From positions 1,178,001 to 1,242,000 of the forward strand of contig NZ_BNAY01000001.1 in the NCBI RefSeq assembly GCF_014654365.1: a stretch of DNA of 64,000 bases. The letters run 5' to 3'. The stretch is from Amycolatopsis oliviviridis. GTDB taxonomy: Bacteria; Actinomycetota; Actinomycetes; Mycobacteriales; Pseudonocardiaceae. This document shows positions 25,180 to 34,754 of the stretch, piece by piece; the first letter of the stretch is position 1; each line of letters starts with the position of its first letter. The position numbers were made by a program, and so were the translations under genes. The notes beneath the pieces were generated by a model. The model saw nothing but the letters and a program-made list of their open reading frames with translations, did no database searches and was not told where the DNA came from.

Positions 25180-26949
25180 TCAAGGACCGCCTTTGTCGGC
25201 GAGACGGGAGGAGGCCGCCTGAAGCGCCGCGACGAACGACGCCGCCCACACGTGACCGTCTCTCGCTCGCAAGCGATCCCTCATCGCTTTCATTCGTTCG
25301 CCTTGCTCACCTGGCGACATCGCGATGGCCCGCAGGATCGCGTCCTTCAGCTTCCCGGTGTCGTTCGGATTGACGAGGATGGCTTCACCGAACTCCGCCG
25401 CGGCGCCGGCGAACTCGCTCAGGATCAGGACCCCCTCGTCGTCTACGCGGCTCGAGACGTATTCCTTGGCCACCAGGTTCATGCCGTCGCTCAGCGGAGT
25501 CGCCACCATGATGTCGGCCGCCCGATACAGTGCTACGACCTCGCTGAAGTCGAGCGCATTGTTCGTGTAGCGCACCGCGGGACTTCCCATCCGGCCGTAG
25601 CTGCCGTTGAGGCGCCCGGCCAGTCGATCGACTCTTTCGCGCAAGCTCGCGTACCTCGCCACTCGCTCCCGGCTCAGGGTCGCGACCTGGATGAAAGCAG
25701 GAGGACTCGCGACCGACCGCAGGTCTTCGAGAATCTCGCCGTAGGCCACCATGCGTTGCTCGATGCCCTTCGTGTAGTCCAGCCGATCGATTCCGGCGAC
25801 CAGCACGCCGGGATCACCGAGCTCCGCGCGGATCTGCCGAGCCCGCCTTTCCGTCCGGGGCTGACCGACCAGCTCTTCGACGGCGACGACATCGATCGAC
25901 GACGGATACACACCGGTCATGACGGTGCGTCCACCCACTTCCACCCCGTCTGCCGAAGTTCTCAGATGAAGGAGTTCTCGGCACAGCAGGAGAAAATTGC
26001 CGAGGCTTCTCCGCCCCTGGAAGCCGACCAGGTCGGCACCGAGCAGACCTCGTAAGACCTCGCCACGATCCGGCAACTTCGTGAAGAGCTCGAACGGCGG
26101 CATCGGGGTGTGCAAGAAGAATCCGATCCGGAGGTCCGGCCTGCGTTCGCGCAGCATTTCGGGCACCAGCTGAAGTTGATAGTCATGGACCCAGACCGTG
26201 GCGCCCGGCGCGGCGGCGTGCACGACCGTTTCCGCGTAACGTTTGTTGATCAGGCGATAGGTCTCACGCCAGGCGCGGTGGAATTCGGGCCGCTCGATCG
26301 CGTCGTGGTAAAGCGGCCATAGCGTTGAATTGCAGTGGCCTTCGAGATGCAATTCGATTTCACGCTCGGAGAGCATCACGGGCAGCAGCGAAAGATCAGG
26401 TGATGGTTCGACCCGGTCCAGGTCGCAGTCCCGGCGAGCCCAGCCGACCCAGCCACCCTTTCGCTCGGACACCAGGCGCTGGAGGATCTGATCGAGTCCG
26501 GCGCCGGCCGCGCTCAGGAAGCCCTTTGTGTGATTGCTGAACGGTATCCTGCTCGTCACCAGCACGAAGTCGAACCGGCGGTCCGCGCCGCGGGCACTCG
26601 GACCAGGCGGAGCGGCCATCTCCGCGGCATCCGAGTCCGGCGGTGGCGCGGCGTCCGCCTCCCCCTCGCCGGACGAGGCGAGTTCTGCGAGGCGAGCCAG
26701 CCGCCACAGCCGTCGAAACGCCTCCGTGTCCCCGCCGAGCTGGTCGACGATCAGTTCGAGGTGTCCCCATTTGGGGACTTTCGGCCCGCGAAAGGTATTG
26801 TGCACGGAAGTGTGACTGAGCACCCCGCGACCGATGCCTGACGCGATCTGCCGAACTCCAGGTTCACCGGCGTCCAGATGCAGTTCGTGCAGCCGGTCGA
26901 ACAGCTCGGCGACCGCCCCGACCGGTGTCGGTTCACGCCTCAGCGCCAC
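25180..26949 (-). CDS. HTH domain fused to trehalose-6-phosphate synthase (GT20)
   Basis: The 589-aa product (GTG at 26949, AAAGGAG upstream) has two parts. Residues 1-75 are the actinomycete HTH seen in conflict/signalling proteins ([20 protein letters not shown], then [20 protein letters not shown]). An Ala/Pro-rich linker follows. Residues about 115-589 are GT20 trehalose-6-phosphate synthase with [82 protein letters not shown] and [19 protein letters not shown]. Active-site motifs are kept, although the N-terminal SNRLP-type loop is TSRIPF. The role is predicted synthesis of trehalose-6-phosphate or a related glycoside. The HTH fusion is unusual. An ATG at 27009 is an alternative start. 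Confidence 0.85.
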   Translation of the reverse strand: MALRREPTPVGAVAELFDRLHELHLDAGEPGVRQIASGIGRGVLSHTSVHNTFRGPKVPKWGHLELIVDQLGGDTEAFRRLWRLARLAELASSGEGEADAAPPPDSDAAEMAAPPGPSARGADRRFDFVLVTSRIPFSNHTKGFLSAAGAGLDQILQRLVSERKGGWVGWARRDCDLDRVEPSPDLSLLPVMLSEREIELHLEGHCNSTLWPLYHDAIERPEFHRAWRETYRLINKRYAETVVHAAAPGATVWVHDYQLQLVPEMLRERRPDLRIGFFLHTPMPPFELFTKLPDRGEVLRGLLGADLVGFQGRRSLGNFLLLCRELLHLRTSADGVEVGGRTVMTGVYPSSIDVVAVEELVGQPRTERRARQIRAELGDPGVLVAGIDRLDYTKGIEQRMVAYGEILEDLRSVASPPAFIQVATLSRERVARYASLRERVDRLAGRLNGSYGRMGSPAVRYTNNALDFSEVVALYRAADIMVATPLSDGMNLVAKEYVSSRVDDEGVLILSEFAGAAAEFGEAILVNPNDTGKLKDAILRAIAMSPGEQGERMKAMRDRLRARDGHVWAASFVAALQAASSRLADKGGP

Positions 26950-27120
26950 GACATCTCCTTTGGTCTGGTGTTCAATCCTGTCAAGGAACGCCGAGCGAAT
27001 GGCGTTCATGGCGGTCCGTCTTCGTGTGCCGCGGTCACGTTTCCCCCGCGCTCCGTCAATCGCGCTACCGCCACCCGCACGATCGGTGTGACCAGGAATC
27101 GGCGGCGAAGGCGAGCAATC

Positions 27121-27816
27121 ATGGAACTGAAAACGGCGATGATCCGGCCCGCGGCGGCCTTGGCCGCACTGACTCCCCACCTACGTCATCGGTGGCGCTG
27201 CCGCCGTCGAGATCCGCAGCACCGGTCCATCATCGTGATCGACTTGGTCGCTTTCGGTGCGCGCGGCGACCTCGCTCAGCTGACCGCGCGCGAGGACCTC
27301 GACACCGTGGTCAACGCGGCCTTACGGGCCTCGGGGTTGTCCCGCGCCCGGCTCCGGTTCGAAGACCGCGGCGACGGGATGCTCATCTTCGTCTCGCCCG
27401 TCGTGTCCAAAGCGATGCTCATCGACCCCTTCGTTCCCGCACTGCGAACCCGGCTGCACGCCCACAACACGGCGGCTCCGGCAGAACGCCGGATCCGCGT
27501 CCGCGTCGCGATCCATGCGGGAGAAGTGGTCCAGGGTCCCCACGGTTGGATCGGAACGGAGCTCAATCTGGCCTGCCGGCTGGTCGATGCGGCGGTGGTC
27601 CGTGAGGAGTTCGCTCACCAGCCACAGGCGGACCTCGTGGTCGCGATCTCCGATGTGATCCACCGGGCGGTCGTCAGACACGGACATCGAGGGACGGACG
27701 TGGCCTCGTACAAAGGAGTGCGGGTGGCGACGAAGGAGGTCATCACCCGCGCTTGGATCCACAGCCCCCGGGACAGCGCCTGGAAGTTCGTGTCGTCCAG
27801 TTCGACCACCGGCTGA
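27121..27816 (+). CDS. Class III nucleotidyl-cyclase-like protein
   Basis: The 231-aa single-domain protein has the cyclase homology fold: IIVIDLVAFGARGD with the first metal Asp, FEDRGDGMLIFVSP with the second (GDG), RVAIHAGEVVQGPHGWIGTE, and NLACRLVDAA carrying the Asn and Arg that contact the nucleotide. Metal residues are present, so catalysis is possible; many such actinomycete proteins have no proven activity. No sensor domain is fused. It is divergent from the HTH-T6P synthase and converges with the receiver-kinase gene 20 bp away, inside the signalling island. Confidence 0.78.
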   Translation: MELKTAMIRPAAALAALTPHLRHRWRCRRRDPQHRSIIVIDLVAFGARGDLAQLTAREDLDTVVNAALRASGLSRARLRFEDRGDGMLIFVSPVVSKAMLIDPFVPALRTRLHAHNTAAPAERRIRVRVAIHAGEVVQGPHGWIGTELNLACRLVDAAVVREEFAHQPQADLVVAISDVIHRAVVRHGHRGTDVASYKGVRVATKEVITRAWIHSPRDSAWKFVSSSSTTG

Positions 27817-27836
27817 CCCGGGGATGCTCCGTCCGG

Positions 27837-29504
27837 TCATGTGCGTGCGGGCAGGGCTGCCGCGGCAGCGGTCAGTTGGTCGTGCGCGGCGATCAGGCCG
27901 GCCACTTTCTTCGGCGGCGTCATGTCCCGGTGGTAGCTCATGCGCAACAGCAGGCTGCCCAGGGCCAGATGCCATTCCCACCGATTCCGCTGGTAGTCGG
28001 CTTCGGTTCGAAGCTGGTGGCAGATCTGCCGCAGTTGTGAGACGAGCCAGCCGAGTCCGCTCAAACAAGCTGTCGTGATCCCGTCCTGGGAAACCGCGTG
28101 AAGATCGGTGGACAGTTCGCCGATCGCCGCCACCAGCCGTCGCCACACTGGAAGTCCGTAGAAGAAAGCGGACTCCGCCCCCGCGTCGATCCCGTACATC
28201 AGGAGATCGACGATCAACCTGGCCGGATCGAAGGCCCAGTGCGCCTTTCCGAACTCGCTGAAGTCGATCAGAGCCGGTGACGGATGCCGCCCGGGATAGA
28301 CCAGGATGTTCCCGCCATGCAGATCGCCGTGCGCGGCGCAGACCCGGCTGAGCTGAGGCAGACTGCGCTCTTGGACGCCCGGCAGCCGCCCCTCGGTGAC
28401 GAACGAGCCGACGTCCGCGCGCAGCCGGGTAGCGTCGTCGAGCCCTCCCCCGTCGGGGTGGACGAGCAGTGGAGTGAGCTCTTCCATCGCGTCCAGCACG
28501 AGGCACTGCCGGAAGTAAGGAAGTTCGAACAGCGACGGCGCGGGCCTGTCGATGTCCTCGCCTGTCGAGTCGTACAGCGCGCCGAGGCAATCGGAGAACA
28601 GCAGATCGAAGAGGTCGCACACCAGCTCCGGCGTGGGCCCGGAGCCGAGCCAGCCCCGGAGTGTCAGCGCGTCCCGGTCGAGATGGGCTCCCGTCGCGAA
28701 CCAGCCGTTGACCGGGCCGACCGGCTGTTCCGGCTGGATCGGGACGACGAACCGTTGCGGCAGCAGCTGACGAGCCCGCAGCACACCCCGCGTCTCCCTG
28801 AACAACGCTTCGGCGGTGCGGCCCACCTTGAGCACGTGATGCAAGGTCGGTCCACGCAGTACCTGCGCGGTCGTGGTGCACACGCTCGCGCCGGATGCCC
28901 CCGGCACCAGACATTTGACTTCCACGGCGTCGGTGGCGTCGTCGGTGGCCTCGAGTATCAGCCGGTGCAGCTGTGTCAGAGTCGCTTCTCCGACGTCGTA
29001 CATCAAAGCCTGAACGGCCGGGTCGGTCCGGTCGGCCCGCACCTCGACCTCGACCACGCTCGCGTTGCCGAGCAAATGATCCCGGATCGAGGCCGCCACC
29101 GAAGCCGGACTGTTGATCTTCGATTCGGTGGTGAACTCCGCCCGGCGGAGTACTTTGTGCGCTCCCAGTTCCTCGGCACCTGCGAAGAGATCGCGGCGGT
29201 GATCATCGCCCATGCTGATCACGAAGATGTAGCCTTTCGGCGCGGTCACCCGGGCCAACTCGACGATTTCCAGTCCCCTGGGCTCGGTGTCGTCGAAATC
29301 TTCCCGGTCGAAGAGCAGATCGATCACGAACAGGTCGAACGGAGGAGCCTCCGCGAGCAACTTACGTGCCTCGTTCGGGTCCCCGACCATCGTCCAGGCG
29401 ACGGACCAGCCTTTGGCCTCCAGCTGCTGACTCAGCCGGAGACTGACCGAATTGCGGTTCTTCTCCAGGTCGTCGACCATCAGTCCTCGAATGAGGTGTC
29501 TCAT
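27837..29504 (-). CDS. Response-regulator receiver domain fused to APH-like kinase
   Basis: This 555-aa protein has a receiver domain at residues 5-120 with the full set of residues: D11/D12 (MVDDLEKN), phosphoacceptor D62 (FVIDLLF), S97 (VISMGDD) and K117. After a middle alpha/beta region, residues about 330-470 carry a choline/aminoglycoside-phosphotransferase-like core, AAHGDLHGGNILVYPG and LIDFSEFGKAHWAFDPARL. These keep the catalytic Asp and the metal Asp. The C-terminus is helical. It starts one base after the giant ATPase ends, so it is translationally coupled and probably its phosphorylation partner. The kinase substrate is unknown. Confidence 0.82.
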   Translation of the reverse strand: MRHLIRGLMVDDLEKNRNSVSLRLSQQLEAKGWSVAWTMVGDPNEARKLLAEAPPFDLFVIDLLFDREDFDDTEPRGLEIVELARVTAPKGYIFVISMGDDHRRDLFAGAEELGAHKVLRRAEFTTESKINSPASVAASIRDHLLGNASVVEVEVRADRTDPAVQALMYDVGEATLTQLHRLILEATDDATDAVEVKCLVPGASGASVCTTTAQVLRGPTLHHVLKVGRTAEALFRETRGVLRARQLLPQRFVVPIQPEQPVGPVNGWFATGAHLDRDALTLRGWLGSGPTPELVCDLFDLLFSDCLGALYDSTGEDIDRPAPSLFELPYFRQCLVLDAMEELTPLLVHPDGGGLDDATRLRADVGSFVTEGRLPGVQERSLPQLSRVCAAHGDLHGGNILVYPGRHPSPALIDFSEFGKAHWAFDPARLIVDLLMYGIDAGAESAFFYGLPVWRRLVAAIGELSTDLHAVSQDGITTACLSGLGWLVSQLRQICHQLRTEADYQRNRWEWHLALGSLLLRMSYHRDMTPPKKVAGLIAAHDQLTAAAAALPART

Positions 29505-32500
29505 CTAAACTCCCTGCCAGACGGACAACGAGATCTCCGTGGCGAAGGCCCATTCACCGTCGAGGCGAACCCCCGCTATCGAACCGCCGAATGGCCGGAG
29601 CTTGTCGTTGAGTGAGCGGAGACCGTGCCCGAGGCGGTCGGTCGCGCGGGTGCCGGTGTTCCGGATGATGAGTCGTATCCGCCGTCGCTCCACCAGGCTG
29701 TATTCGACTCGCACCACGGGGGTGGCGCCCGAGATCGCGTGTTGCCCGATATTGGCCACGACGTGCGCGACAGCCTCGTCGAACAACGGGCCCGGGCAGA
29801 AGGCCTCGGTGACTTCACCGATTTCACGGCCTGTGCAGGCGAAGGCCATTCCCGACGACTGGAGAAGCCTGTCGACCCGCGGTGCCGGGACCACCGGTGC
29901 GGAATCGACCAGTTCGACGAACAGTGCCGTGCGACCGGGCCCGACATGGGTCGTGGTGAACATGCGATGCCACCATCTGAGCCGGCTCAGCAGTTCCGCG
30001 TGCTGGCGGCGCCACTCCGGATCCTCAGGCGTCCAGCTTCGCTCGATCAGGTCCTCAAGGCCTTCCTGTACCAGGCGAAGCTCGACGAAGTCCGGGTCGG
30101 AGATCGCCGCGAGCAGAAGGCGCTGATCACGTTGGCCGAAGCGATCGGAGACGTAGTCGCCGGTGAGGATGTCGTTCAACACCGTCATGTTGACCAACGC
30201 GCGCTCGCACAGCTGCGTGCTGCACTGTTCCCAATCCGACAGGGCTTCTCTGATCCTCGTGCTGGGCGGCCGGGCGAAAACGAGGTCTTCCACGAAGTCC
30301 CGGACCCGGAGCAGTGTGGCCTCCATCCGGTGTGCCCGCACGTGTCTGCTGAGCTTCTCCCGAAGCAACCACCAGCCATGCTGGGGGTTGCGCGGGCGTG
30401 GCATGGTCTTGATCTCGACCACCCCGAGAAGTTCCTTGACGATCCCCACGGACCTCCGGACCACTCGCGTCTCGTCGTGGCCGAGCATGCTTTCGAGACG
30501 GTCACGACATCGGGTGAGTGCGCTTCGCAGGGCCGCGTGATCGATCGGCATGTCCTCCAAAGGACGCCGGAGAAGACGATGGCATTCGAGGAGCAACTGG
30601 TCGCTGAACTCCCGTTCGTCCACGGCGACCGCTCGTGCCATCAGCTTGGGCAGCAGTGCGACGAAGGTCTGTGCTTCGGCCGCGGCCATCACCATGACCG
30701 CTTGGGTCCGGAACCAGGGGTTGCCGATCTGCGAGCTTCTCAAGGCGGTCTCGCAGATGGCCGCCAGCCGTTCCCGCGCGGCCGCGAACCTGAGCGGGGG
30801 AAGTTTCAGCCAGGTCTGCTCGGCCGCGGTGAGCCGCAGTAATCCGTCTCTCGTCCACTTGCCTGGTGAGTCGTCCGCGGGATCGCCGTCATCCAGTCTG
30901 GTGATCCGGTCGAGGACCTCCTGCCGTGCGGAGGTCTCTCCCAGCGCTCTCAGCAGCAGACCGCGCCAGCGCAGGTAGTCGGCCATCTCCTCGCCCCGGA
31001 TCGGTACTTTGAAGACGTCCACCGGTACTTCACCGAAGAGCTCGGCGCGTGTCCGCAGCCTCGTGCGTTGTTTGAGCCGTTCCGCGTGCCCGCGCAGGGC
31101 TCGCGGAGCAGACTCCGCGTATTCCTCGTAAAGATCCCTGATCTCGCAGAGAGAACAATCGGGAACGGCGAGACGGCCGAGGCTGCTGGTGGTCAGGAAC
31201 CGGACCTCCGTGGGAACTGCAGGCCCGGCTCGGCCGTTCCGGCGAGCACGTAGCGCGCTGACCGCACGTAACGCGTCCGAATCCTGTCCGTCCAGTTGAT
31301 CGAGCAGGACCAAGGCCACGATCGCGGAGGCTCCCGCCTCGGCCGCCAGTCTGATCATCTGATGGATCGAGGTCGAACTCAGCGAACCCCAATCGACGAC
31401 CACCACGGTCCCCAGCGCCGCGGGTACCGGGAGACTCGCGGGAAACGTCCATCTGCTTCCGGCGACCGCCCTCGGGATCGACTCCACACCGGCGACGGAG
31501 GCGCCGTCCTCGGTCAGCACTTCGCTGACAAGCGCGGCCAGCCTCCCCGCGTAGTCGTCCGGGCTACCGGGATGCCAGACCCAGTACCGCGTAAGCAGGC
31601 CCTCCGCCCGCAAGTGGTCCGACTGCCACTGCCGTGTGACGTCACCGAACGTGTCGCGGATCGCGGCCCGTACCTTCTCGCCGGCGTCCTTGTCGCGCAG
31701 CAGACGATCCAACTGCGGATAGGCACTGAAGTGCCGAGCCTGCGGGATGCTCTCCACGTGACCGAGCCGCAGGGAGTCGTCGTTCTCGGCGCACCAGCCC
31801 AGAAGCGTTTCCTCGGCGATCGGCGTGCGACGCGGTGACGGTATCTCGCCCGGCTCGACCGGCCGGCGGTGAATCGGATCGATGTCCACCGGAGGGGCCT
31901 CCGGCCGCGGTGTGGCCGCCACGTCCACGGTTACCAGGGACAGGACCGCGATGTCGCGATTGAACATCCGGATCGGCCCCGAATGCGTTCTCGCGTCGAC
32001 CACACAGACCACGGCGATCGGGACCGCGTGCTTGCCGACGAGGGCGGCGGCGGCCCTGCGAGTGGTGTTCTCGGTCGAGAGTACGTCGGTGCAGATGACG
32101 ACGTTCGCCCGTCGCGGCACTTGCTCGCTGACCTGGCTTCCGTCCAGGTCGAGTTCCCCGGGCAGATCGTAGAACCGGCCGTCGCGGTAGAGACATTCGC
32201 TCAGCTGTGCCGCGAGCAAGGCCGCGGTCGTCGATGCTCGCGCCACGACGAGTGGCCGGTTTCGGTCCTGCCCGGGGAGGGCCGCCTCCTCGACCGCCCG
32301 TGCCTGGAGGAAGGTCACGAGGTCACGGCCCACCGTGCCGTTCGCCAGCTGGTCGCCATCGATCCAGCGGTTCGCCACCCTGAGGGTGGGGGTGCGGAAG
32401 TACCCCTCTACCACGCCAGGGCCACTTTGCTGGATCGCCTCGGCGAGGTGCTCCCGGACGTACTCGCCCAACGCCCGCACCGCGTCACCCGCCGAGACCC

Positions 32501-34298
32501 TCAGCACGACCTCGGCGGTGGTGACGGTGATCAGATGCGGGTGCGCGTTGAGGGTCGGCCACAGCCTGTCGGGTTCCCGGCCCACTCCGGTCCAAAGTCG
32601 CGCCACTTCGGAAATCGGCAGCGCACCGCCCGCCGCCGTCAGCCCGTCCAGAACGGCACGGAGGCAGACCGAACCGCCACACCACAAGGGGGCTCCGGAC
32701 GCGCCGAGCACGAGGATCGGGCTCCGGACCCGGTTGCGCTGGCTCAGTTCGCCTTCACGATCCTCGTCCGCGTTGAGGCCCGCGACGCTGAGGTCGAGGA
32801 GCCGAGGATCGGCGTTGGGGAAGACCAGGACGAGCGCGGCCTGGTGCGGGGTGAGACTGGCTACGTCGAGTGCTCGCGACAGGGCGGTCTGGACCCCGAT
32901 CTCCGTGAAGCCCGTCCCAGGTTTCCGAACCTGTGCCGTGGCGACGACTCCCGCGGTCCGGCTTCCGTCCTGTGCGAGCAGGGCCGCCTCGTCCAGGCGT
33001 GCGCGGTCGGCGTCCCCGATCCCGTCCGCGGGATGGAGTTGGCAGGTGACGACCTCCCACCGCGCGTCGGCGTGCGCACTGGACCGCCAGGCCCAGGGCC
33101 GCGACAGCGCCCGGGTGAGGTAGTCACGGATCGGCAGGATCACCTCGATGACCGTGCCAGGAGCCCACGAAGGCAACTTTTCCTCGAAGATCTCCTGGTC
33201 GGCCGCGGCGTAGCTCTTGCCGATCACCGCGTCCGTGGACCGCGTCAGCACGAGGCCGCGGTAGCTGCCGACGAGGCGCGCGACTCGCCAAAGGCCGAGG
33301 GTCCCACCGCTTCCAGCGGGATCCGCGCCGATCATGTGCCTGTCGAAGGCGCGAAGCACGAGCTCCCGTGCGGACAACGGAGAAGAGCCCTCGGCCCGTT
33401 CTTGCCGCAGCCGGCGGAGAAGGCCATAGCCCGAGTCGGCCACGACCAACTGCAACACCTGGCCGCCGGTGCCGCTTGCGGCCAGGGCATCGGCCAAGCC
33501 GTTCGCGGGACGCGGGAGACCGTCGCGACGGCTCACGTAGAGGTCGTCATCCACGAGTACGGCCGCGATCAGCGCGAACGTGGGCCGCGTGGGATCGACT
33601 CGCGAATGCACACCGACGTTTTCGACCAGCTCGCGGAGAACCGCTTGGGTGACCGCGCGGGCATCCGAGCGGGACAGCCCCATGTCGGTGAACCGTCCCA
33701 AGGCCTCGACGAGCACGTCCGGCGCCGAGGCACCGTGTTCGTCGACCGGCACCCAGCGAAACGGCAGGATTCTGCGGCGGCGCAGGAGTTTGGCCTCGTC
33801 GAGCGGCTCGATCGCCGCGGCCGAGGCACCTTCCGGTCGGGAAAGGTGGGGTTCCGGAGCCGCGGAGTCCTCGACCCGGACGGCGCCGGCGGGCCAATGC
33901 CCGGGGCGCAGTGCGTCGAAGAAGCCCACGTCACGCATGAACGCCCGAGCCTCTTCCCTGGCCCGTGCCTGCCAAGCGGCATGGCGATCGAGTGTCTCCA
34001 TCGCGTGCGTATCGCCGGACGGTTCCTCGACCTTCCCGCCTCCGACGACCGGAAGCGCCCCCGTTGGCAGGACGACGGTGGCCGCGACTCCGCCGCGCAC
34101 AGCGGAGTCCAGGAGAAGCAGGGCGCAGGTCAAGGCTTCGAAGTGCACGAACTCCACGGCCGAGAAGTCGAGCTCGATCCCCTGCTCGACCGCTGCGGGG
34201 CGCCATACACCGTCTTCGCCGAATGGGCGGTCTTCGCCGCTCAGACAGCTTTCCCAGGCGGCGACCGTAAGCAAACAAGGCAGTCGGTAAACGATCAT
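29505..34298 (-). CDS. 1597-aa protein with two GHKL ATPase regions and PRTase-like segments
   Basis: Residues 35-90 resemble a STAS domain (IELDFSAVEFVHFEALTCAL). Residues about 200-385 are a GHKL ATPase: N-box AVTQAVLRELVENVGVHS, VVADSGYGLL, and G-box GSGGTLGLWRVARLVGSYRG. Near 700-760 a phosphoribosyltransferase-like stretch reads NVVICTDVLSTENTTRRAAA, and near 965-1000 a second reads VVVVDWGSLSSTSIHQMIRL; neither keeps the usual paired Asp. A long helical region follows, then a second GHKL domain at about 1500-1597 (AVAHVVANIGQHA, IIRNTGTRATDRLGHGLRSL). No canonical phospho-acceptor His box is seen. It is soluble and coupled to the downstream receiver-kinase. GAGGGG precedes the ATG. Function is unknown; a signalling ATPase is inferred. 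Confidence 0.78.
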   Translation of the reverse strand: MIVYRLPCLLTVAAWESCLSGEDRPFGEDGVWRPAAVEQGIELDFSAVEFVHFEALTCALLLLDSAVRGGVAATVVLPTGALPVVGGGKVEEPSGDTHAMETLDRHAAWQARAREEARAFMRDVGFFDALRPGHWPAGAVRVEDSAAPEPHLSRPEGASAAAIEPLDEAKLLRRRRILPFRWVPVDEHGASAPDVLVEALGRFTDMGLSRSDARAVTQAVLRELVENVGVHSRVDPTRPTFALIAAVLVDDDLYVSRRDGLPRPANGLADALAASGTGGQVLQLVVADSGYGLLRRLRQERAEGSSPLSARELVLRAFDRHMIGADPAGSGGTLGLWRVARLVGSYRGLVLTRSTDAVIGKSYAAADQEIFEEKLPSWAPGTVIEVILPIRDYLTRALSRPWAWRSSAHADARWEVVTCQLHPADGIGDADRARLDEAALLAQDGSRTAGVVATAQVRKPGTGFTEIGVQTALSRALDVASLTPHQAALVLVFPNADPRLLDLSVAGLNADEDREGELSQRNRVRSPILVLGASGAPLWCGGSVCLRAVLDGLTAAGGALPISEVARLWTGVGREPDRLWPTLNAHPHLITVTTAEVVLRVSAGDAVRALGEYVREHLAEAIQQSGPGVVEGYFRTPTLRVANRWIDGDQLANGTVGRDLVTFLQARAVEEAALPGQDRNRPLVVARASTTAALLAAQLSECLYRDGRFYDLPGELDLDGSQVSEQVPRRANVVICTDVLSTENTTRRAAAALVGKHAVPIAVVCVVDARTHSGPIRMFNRDIAVLSLVTVDVAATPRPEAPPVDIDPIHRRPVEPGEIPSPRRTPIAEETLLGWCAENDDSLRLGHVESIPQARHFSAYPQLDRLLRDKDAGEKVRAAIRDTFGDVTRQWQSDHLRAEGLLTRYWVWHPGSPDDYAGRLAALVSEVLTEDGASVAGVESIPRAVAGSRWTFPASLPVPAALGTVVVVDWGSLSSTSIHQMIRLAAEAGASAIVALVLLDQLDGQDSDALRAVSALRARRNGRAGPAVPTEVRFLTTSSLGRLAVPDCSLCEIRDLYEEYAESAPRALRGHAERLKQRTRLRTRAELFGEVPVDVFKVPIRGEEMADYLRWRGLLLRALGETSARQEVLDRITRLDDGDPADDSPGKWTRDGLLRLTAAEQTWLKLPPLRFAAARERLAAICETALRSSQIGNPWFRTQAVMVMAAAEAQTFVALLPKLMARAVAVDEREFSDQLLLECHRLLRRPLEDMPIDHAALRSALTRCRDRLESMLGHDETRVVRRSVGIVKELLGVVEIKTMPRPRNPQHGWWLLREKLSRHVRAHRMEATLLRVRDFVEDLVFARPPSTRIREALSDWEQCSTQLCERALVNMTVLNDILTGDYVSDRFGQRDQRLLLAAISDPDFVELRLVQEGLEDLIERSWTPEDPEWRRQHAELLSRLRWWHRMFTTTHVGPGRTALFVELVDSAPVVPAPRVDRLLQSSGMAFACTGREIGEVTEAFCPGPLFDEAVAHVVANIGQHAISGATPVVRVEYSLVERRRIRLIIRNTGTRATDRLGHGLRSLNDKLRPFGGSIAGVRLDGEWAFATEISLSVWQGV

Positions 34299-34754
34299 CC
34301 TTGATATCCCCTCGATGCGCGGATCACCGTTCCCGGTGATGCGAAATAATCATCGTCTGATCGTCTTCCTCTCCATTCGATCACAAGAGTCATTACCCCG
34401 TCCGATTGTGTAATTTGTTGTCCAGGTTCTGTCCTTGACGAGACTGGTCGCGCCAGGGTTTGGTAATGGGTCGACAATTCGGAAGGACACCCATGGCCGA
34501 CTGCTCGCCTGTCGCCCGGCCGGCGGATTCGCCGTCTTCCCGGGTTCGTCGTCAGTCAACCGCAGTTCCCAGGTCCGGCGATACGAATCTTCAGATACTC
34601 GGACAACCTCGGACACTCCGGAGGCGGTGGGCGACGTGATTCGTACATTCCCGTACGCGGTCGACCAGACCCTCGTTCGCCTGTTCGGACGACGCCCCAC
34701 AGCCTCGTGGCAAGGCTTTTCGTGTTCGATTCCGATCAAGGGGAGCATCGACTC
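34299..34754. other. 456-bp divergent regulatory region
   Basis: The gap separates the giant ATPase gene (minus) from the STAND NTPase gene (plus). It is more AT-rich than the genes. It contains a small hairpin, ATCACCG-TTCC-CGGTGAT, at 34323-34340, a TTGACG box at 34435 and the 48-codon ORF described separately. I see no tRNA or long repeat in it. Confidence 0.5.
34493..34639 (+). CDS. Possible 48-aa leader peptide upstream of the STAND NTPase
   Basis: ATG at 34493 has GGAAGG six bases upstream, better than most starts here. The product is short, basic and Ser/Pro-rich (MADCSPVARPADSPSSRVRR at the N-terminus), ends RRRWAT, and resembles no family. It ends 115 bp before the NTPase start. It may be a translated leader or chance; I rate it low. 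Confidence 0.25.
   Translation: MADCSPVARPADSPSSRVRRQSTAVPRSGDTNLQILGQPRTLRRRWAT

Noticed and set aside
27007..27009. ATG at 27009 as start of the HTH-T6P synthase
   Set aside because: The GTG at 26949 has AAAGGAG and begins where related HTH domains begin. The upstream 20 codons look like a spacer.
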